Under the pieces are notes generated by a model, which ran no database searches, was not told the origin of the DNA, and was given only the letters and a program-made list of their open reading frames with translations. A stretch of DNA of 32,240 bases, from the NCBI RefSeq assembly GCF_000739655.1, contig NZ_BATR01000079.1, positions 1 to 32,240 on the forward strand. The letters are read 5' to 3'. The stretch's first letter is position 1; the number at the start of each line of letters is the position of its first letter. The position numbers were made by a program, and so were the translations under genes. Origin of the DNA: Verrucomicrobium sp. BvORR106 (GTDB lineage: Bacteria; Verrucomicrobiota; Verrucomicrobiia; Verrucomicrobiales; Verrucomicrobiaceae). Shown in pieces: positions 29,889 through 32,240 of the stretch.

Positions 29889-32240
29889 ATGCCTTACTAC
29901 TCTCTCGAAGCCCCCCTCCCCGCTCCGTGGATGGATGTGGAAAAAGCCGCCACGGACTGGGACGGCTGGATGCAGACGCTGGACGAGGAGAAGCGCGCGG
30001 AGGTTGACCGCGCCTTCACGTTCTCCACACCCGAGACGCTCCAGGCGGACCGGAAGCGGTTTATCAGCGTGGCCTCCGTGGCGCAGGATACTGGCATTGA
30101 TGCCATGGAGATCTCGACCCATTTCGAGAACCTGTACCAGCCGCTGTATGCCAACCAGGTTCTGGGAAAGAACGAGGTGGGCGTGGGCATTGAGCCGTTC
30201 TTCAACGAGATCGTGGGCCGGAAGAAGAAGTCGCGGGAGGAGATGGAGATGCTGCTCGGGCTTCCTGAGGATCCCCAGAGTGGCTGGCTTAACAAGGCGT
30301 ATGAGGGCGGCGTGCGGGGGGAGCCGTGGGTGTACAGCTTTGCCAGATCCCTCCAGGAGATGCAGGGCAAGCCGGGATTCGACGTGGCGAACAAGGACGT
30401 GTACCTGTGGCAGTACGCAACGACGTCACGTGCAGCAGCTGAGCAGGTGGCCCCATACCGTGCCCTCATTGATCGCTCCGCGCAGCAGGCGAAGGCCATC
30501 ATGGGGGTCGAGGGAAAAACGGACCAGACGATGTGGGACATTGCCACGAGCCTGATCCAAGTGCCGGCCAAAGATCGCAAAATGGTGATCAAGGCCATCG
30601 GCATCACTGGCGCGAGCGACGCCAGCGGGAAGGATCCGCTCCAGATACTTGGGGAGAACATCGCCCGGGGCACCGCTGATTTCCTGACGGATGGTTCCTC
30701 TGCGACGGTTCGAAAAGAGCTGATGCTGATCAATGATGAGCTCAAAAGCGGCCTGTTCCCGGGAGATGCTCCCATTGCCAGCGAGCGGGATGCCATTGGT
30801 ACCATCGGCGAGGCGATTCTCCGCAAGACGCTGGTGCAGTTCGGCCCTGCGGAGGGAGACGCGTCCGACCCAGCACGGTTGCCCAAGCGTCAGGTGAGCG
30901 AATCTGAGAAGGCTCTTGCCACTGCAGCGGTGGTCAAGCTGCGGGACATCTTGCAGTTGCGCTCCGACATCAAAGAGGTTGCTGAGGGCGGCTACGATTT
31001 GCAGACAGGAAGGATCTTTGGCATTGATCCGGCGACAAGCACCAGCGCCTGGCCTCGTGGGATCTACAGTGCCGCACGGTCAGCGCCAATGACAGTTGGT
31101 TCCTTTGTCCCTGGTGGATTCTTTCTGACGACAGGACAGTTCGAGGAGGACAACTATCAAAAACTGCGCCGTGAATTTCCCGGCATGTCTGATGAGACGG
31201 CCCAGGATCTCGCCTCCTTTGCAGCTCCAGCGCAAGCCCTGATCGAGACCATCGTCAACAGGGCGGTTGGGGGCACGTTGACGAAGTTCATCGGCGCGGC
31301 ACGGCTGCCCTCTGTCACCCTGGGCGGACTGCTGCGGAAGTTCGCCGGGGGGCAGGTTTCAGGTGTGACGATGGAGATGGGGGAAGAGTACGCGCAAGCC
31401 GTGATGCCCTATCTGGCGATGGAACTTGCCAGAGCCTTGCAGATGGACATTCCGGAAGTGCCCTGGCAGCGGGTGGTGGGAGACCTGAAGAGGAACTCAG
31501 GTGAGATCTTCCGTGCTGTGGTGCCGATGGTGCTGGTGATGAATGGCGGGGCCAGCATCATCGACTTCTCTCACGGGAGATCGCTGGCATCGGATCCGCT
31601 GGCGTTGCAATCCGCCGGATTGTCTGAGGCTGCAGCGGTGGAGATATCCAACGCTGCCAAGTCTGGCGACTGGCGGAAGGCGCAGGACCTGATGCGGGCG
31701 GAGTGGAAGGCGGGGCGTGTGGAGATGGATGGTGCCAAGCTGCAGACACAGCGCGATGCTGCTGCGGCTGCCCGGCAATCTGGTGAGCAGCGCGCAAACA
31801 TGGCGAACGCTCGTCTGGAGGCGCTGGGGGTGCTGCCACCGATGGTGAAGGTGGGGAATGAATACGAGGTGCGTCTGGACGATGGAGGCAAGCTCCGGTT
31901 TCCCACGCTCGAAGCAGCGCAGATGGCGCGGTGGGAGCTCCCGGAAGTGGCGGCCCTGGGCTTCCACGCCTCCGTGCGAGAGGTCATCGACAGCAGTGAG
32001 CGGAACCTCGCCAGAGGTGAGGGCAATCGTATCGAGATCGCCGGGGAAGCGCACACCGCCGATAGCCAATCCTCCGCCATGGAGAAGGGTGCAGAAGCGG
32101 TGGCGGCTCAGAAACCGTTGGAGACGGGCGCTCAAAGCACTGCGCCCGACCACAAGGGCAGCAAGCAGCAGACTTACGCGGCCGCAACGGCGGTCGTGGA
32201 CGCGACCGCACAATCACCTGCTGAGGCGAGGGCGGCGCGC
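29889..32240 (+). CDS. Large internal virion protein (T7 gp16-like), 3' end outside window
   Basis: ATG 29889 lies eight bases after the previous stop, and the frame is open through the right edge, giving at least 784 residues; T7 gp16 has 1318. The N-terminus PYYSLEAPLPAPWMDVEKAA is helical, and a helix-rich body follows. Around residues 475-560 there are hydrophobic stretches, including FRAVVPMVLVMNGGASIIDF, preceded by GVTMEMGEEYAQAVMPYLAM, a style common in the giant ejection proteins of podoviruses. After about 720 it becomes a low-complexity Ala/Gln/Ser region. T7 gp16 carries a transglycosylase at its N-terminus; no such catalytic glutamate motif is seen in this part. Confidence 0.75.
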   Translation, partial: MPYYSLEAPLPAPWMDVEKAATDWDGWMQTLDEEKRAEVDRAFTFSTPETLQADRKRFISVASVAQDTGIDAMEISTHFENLYQPLYANQVLGKNEVGVGIEPFFNEIVGRKKKSREEMEMLLGLPEDPQSGWLNKAYEGGVRGEPWVYSFARSLQEMQGKPGFDVANKDVYLWQYATTSRAAAEQVAPYRALIDRSAQQAKAIMGVEGKTDQTMWDIATSLIQVPAKDRKMVIKAIGITGASDASGKDPLQILGENIARGTADFLTDGSSATVRKELMLINDELKSGLFPGDAPIASERDAIGTIGEAILRKTLVQFGPAEGDASDPARLPKRQVSESEKALATAAVVKLRDILQLRSDIKEVAEGGYDLQTGRIFGIDPATSTSAWPRGIYSAARSAPMTVGSFVPGGFFLTTGQFEEDNYQKLRREFPGMSDETAQDLASFAAPAQALIETIVNRAVGGTLTKFIGAARLPSVTLGGLLRKFAGGQVSGVTMEMGEEYAQAVMPYLAMELARALQMDIPEVPWQRVVGDLKRNSGEIFRAVVPMVLVMNGGASIIDFSHGRSLASDPLALQSAGLSEAAAVEISNAAKSGDWRKAQDLMRAEWKAGRVEMDGAKLQTQRDAAAAARQSGEQRANMANARLEALGVLPPMVKVGNEYEVRLDDGGKLRFPTLEAAQMARWELPEVAALGFHASVREVIDSSERNLARGEGNRIEIAGEAHTADSQSSAMEKGAEAVAAQKPLETGAQSTAPDHKGSKQQTYAAATAVVDATAQSPAEARAAR

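Overview
The window reads as a bacterial chromosome segment, probably from Verrucomicrobiota (Verrucomicrobiaceae-like). The reasons are inferential: high G+C, many small secreted or single-pass proteins of unknown function, many genes without a Shine-Dalgarno sequence, and intergenic DNA packed with short tandem repeats and REP-like hairpins. No ribosomal or other taxonomic marker is present. All genes lie on the + strand except a partial secreted protein on the - strand at the left edge.

Region 1 (1-9.4 kb): nine + strand genes for secreted, membrane or HEAT/ankyrin-like proteins. They include two diverged paralog pairs (about 1.5-2.4 kb with 3.8-4.7 kb, and 7.4-8.2 kb with 8.75-9.4 kb). 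They are separated by octamer, heptamer and hairpin repeats. No assigned function can be defended for these proteins.

Region 2 (9.6-26.3 kb): a podovirus head-and-tail module. Order: small terminase, an 84-aa protein, large terminase, two small proteins, portal, two small proteins, scaffold, two membrane-anchored paralogs that look foreign to the phage, major capsid, a small structural protein, tail tubular A, tail tubular B. The terminase genes are at the front, but from portal onward the order and lengths track T7 genes 8-9-10-11-12.

Region 3 (26.4-32.2 kb, running off the right edge): tightly packed counterparts of T7 genes 13, 14, 15 and 16 (137, 285, 725 and at least 784 aa), the internal virion or ejection proteins. 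The last has no stop inside the window.

The most unusual part is the DNA between the virion genes. Phage late genes are normally abutting; here 12 spacers of about 50-940 bp are filled with repeat families: heptad arrays, octamer arrays, TTGAG/TTTAG hairpin modules and dispersed copies of about 200 bp. Stop codons of at least eight virion-module genes lie inside the first units of these repeats, and the start codons of three lie in or overlap the last unit of a heptad array. A three-hairpin element occurs three times with compensatory base changes in its stems. The reading frames all look intact. This suggests a phage structural module that has lived in the chromosome long enough to be colonised by host repeats while its proteins stayed under selection, i.e. 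an old prophage, a domesticated particle or a gene-transfer-agent-like element. No integrase, repressor, polymerase, lysis gene or attachment site is visible in the window, so mobility cannot be judged.
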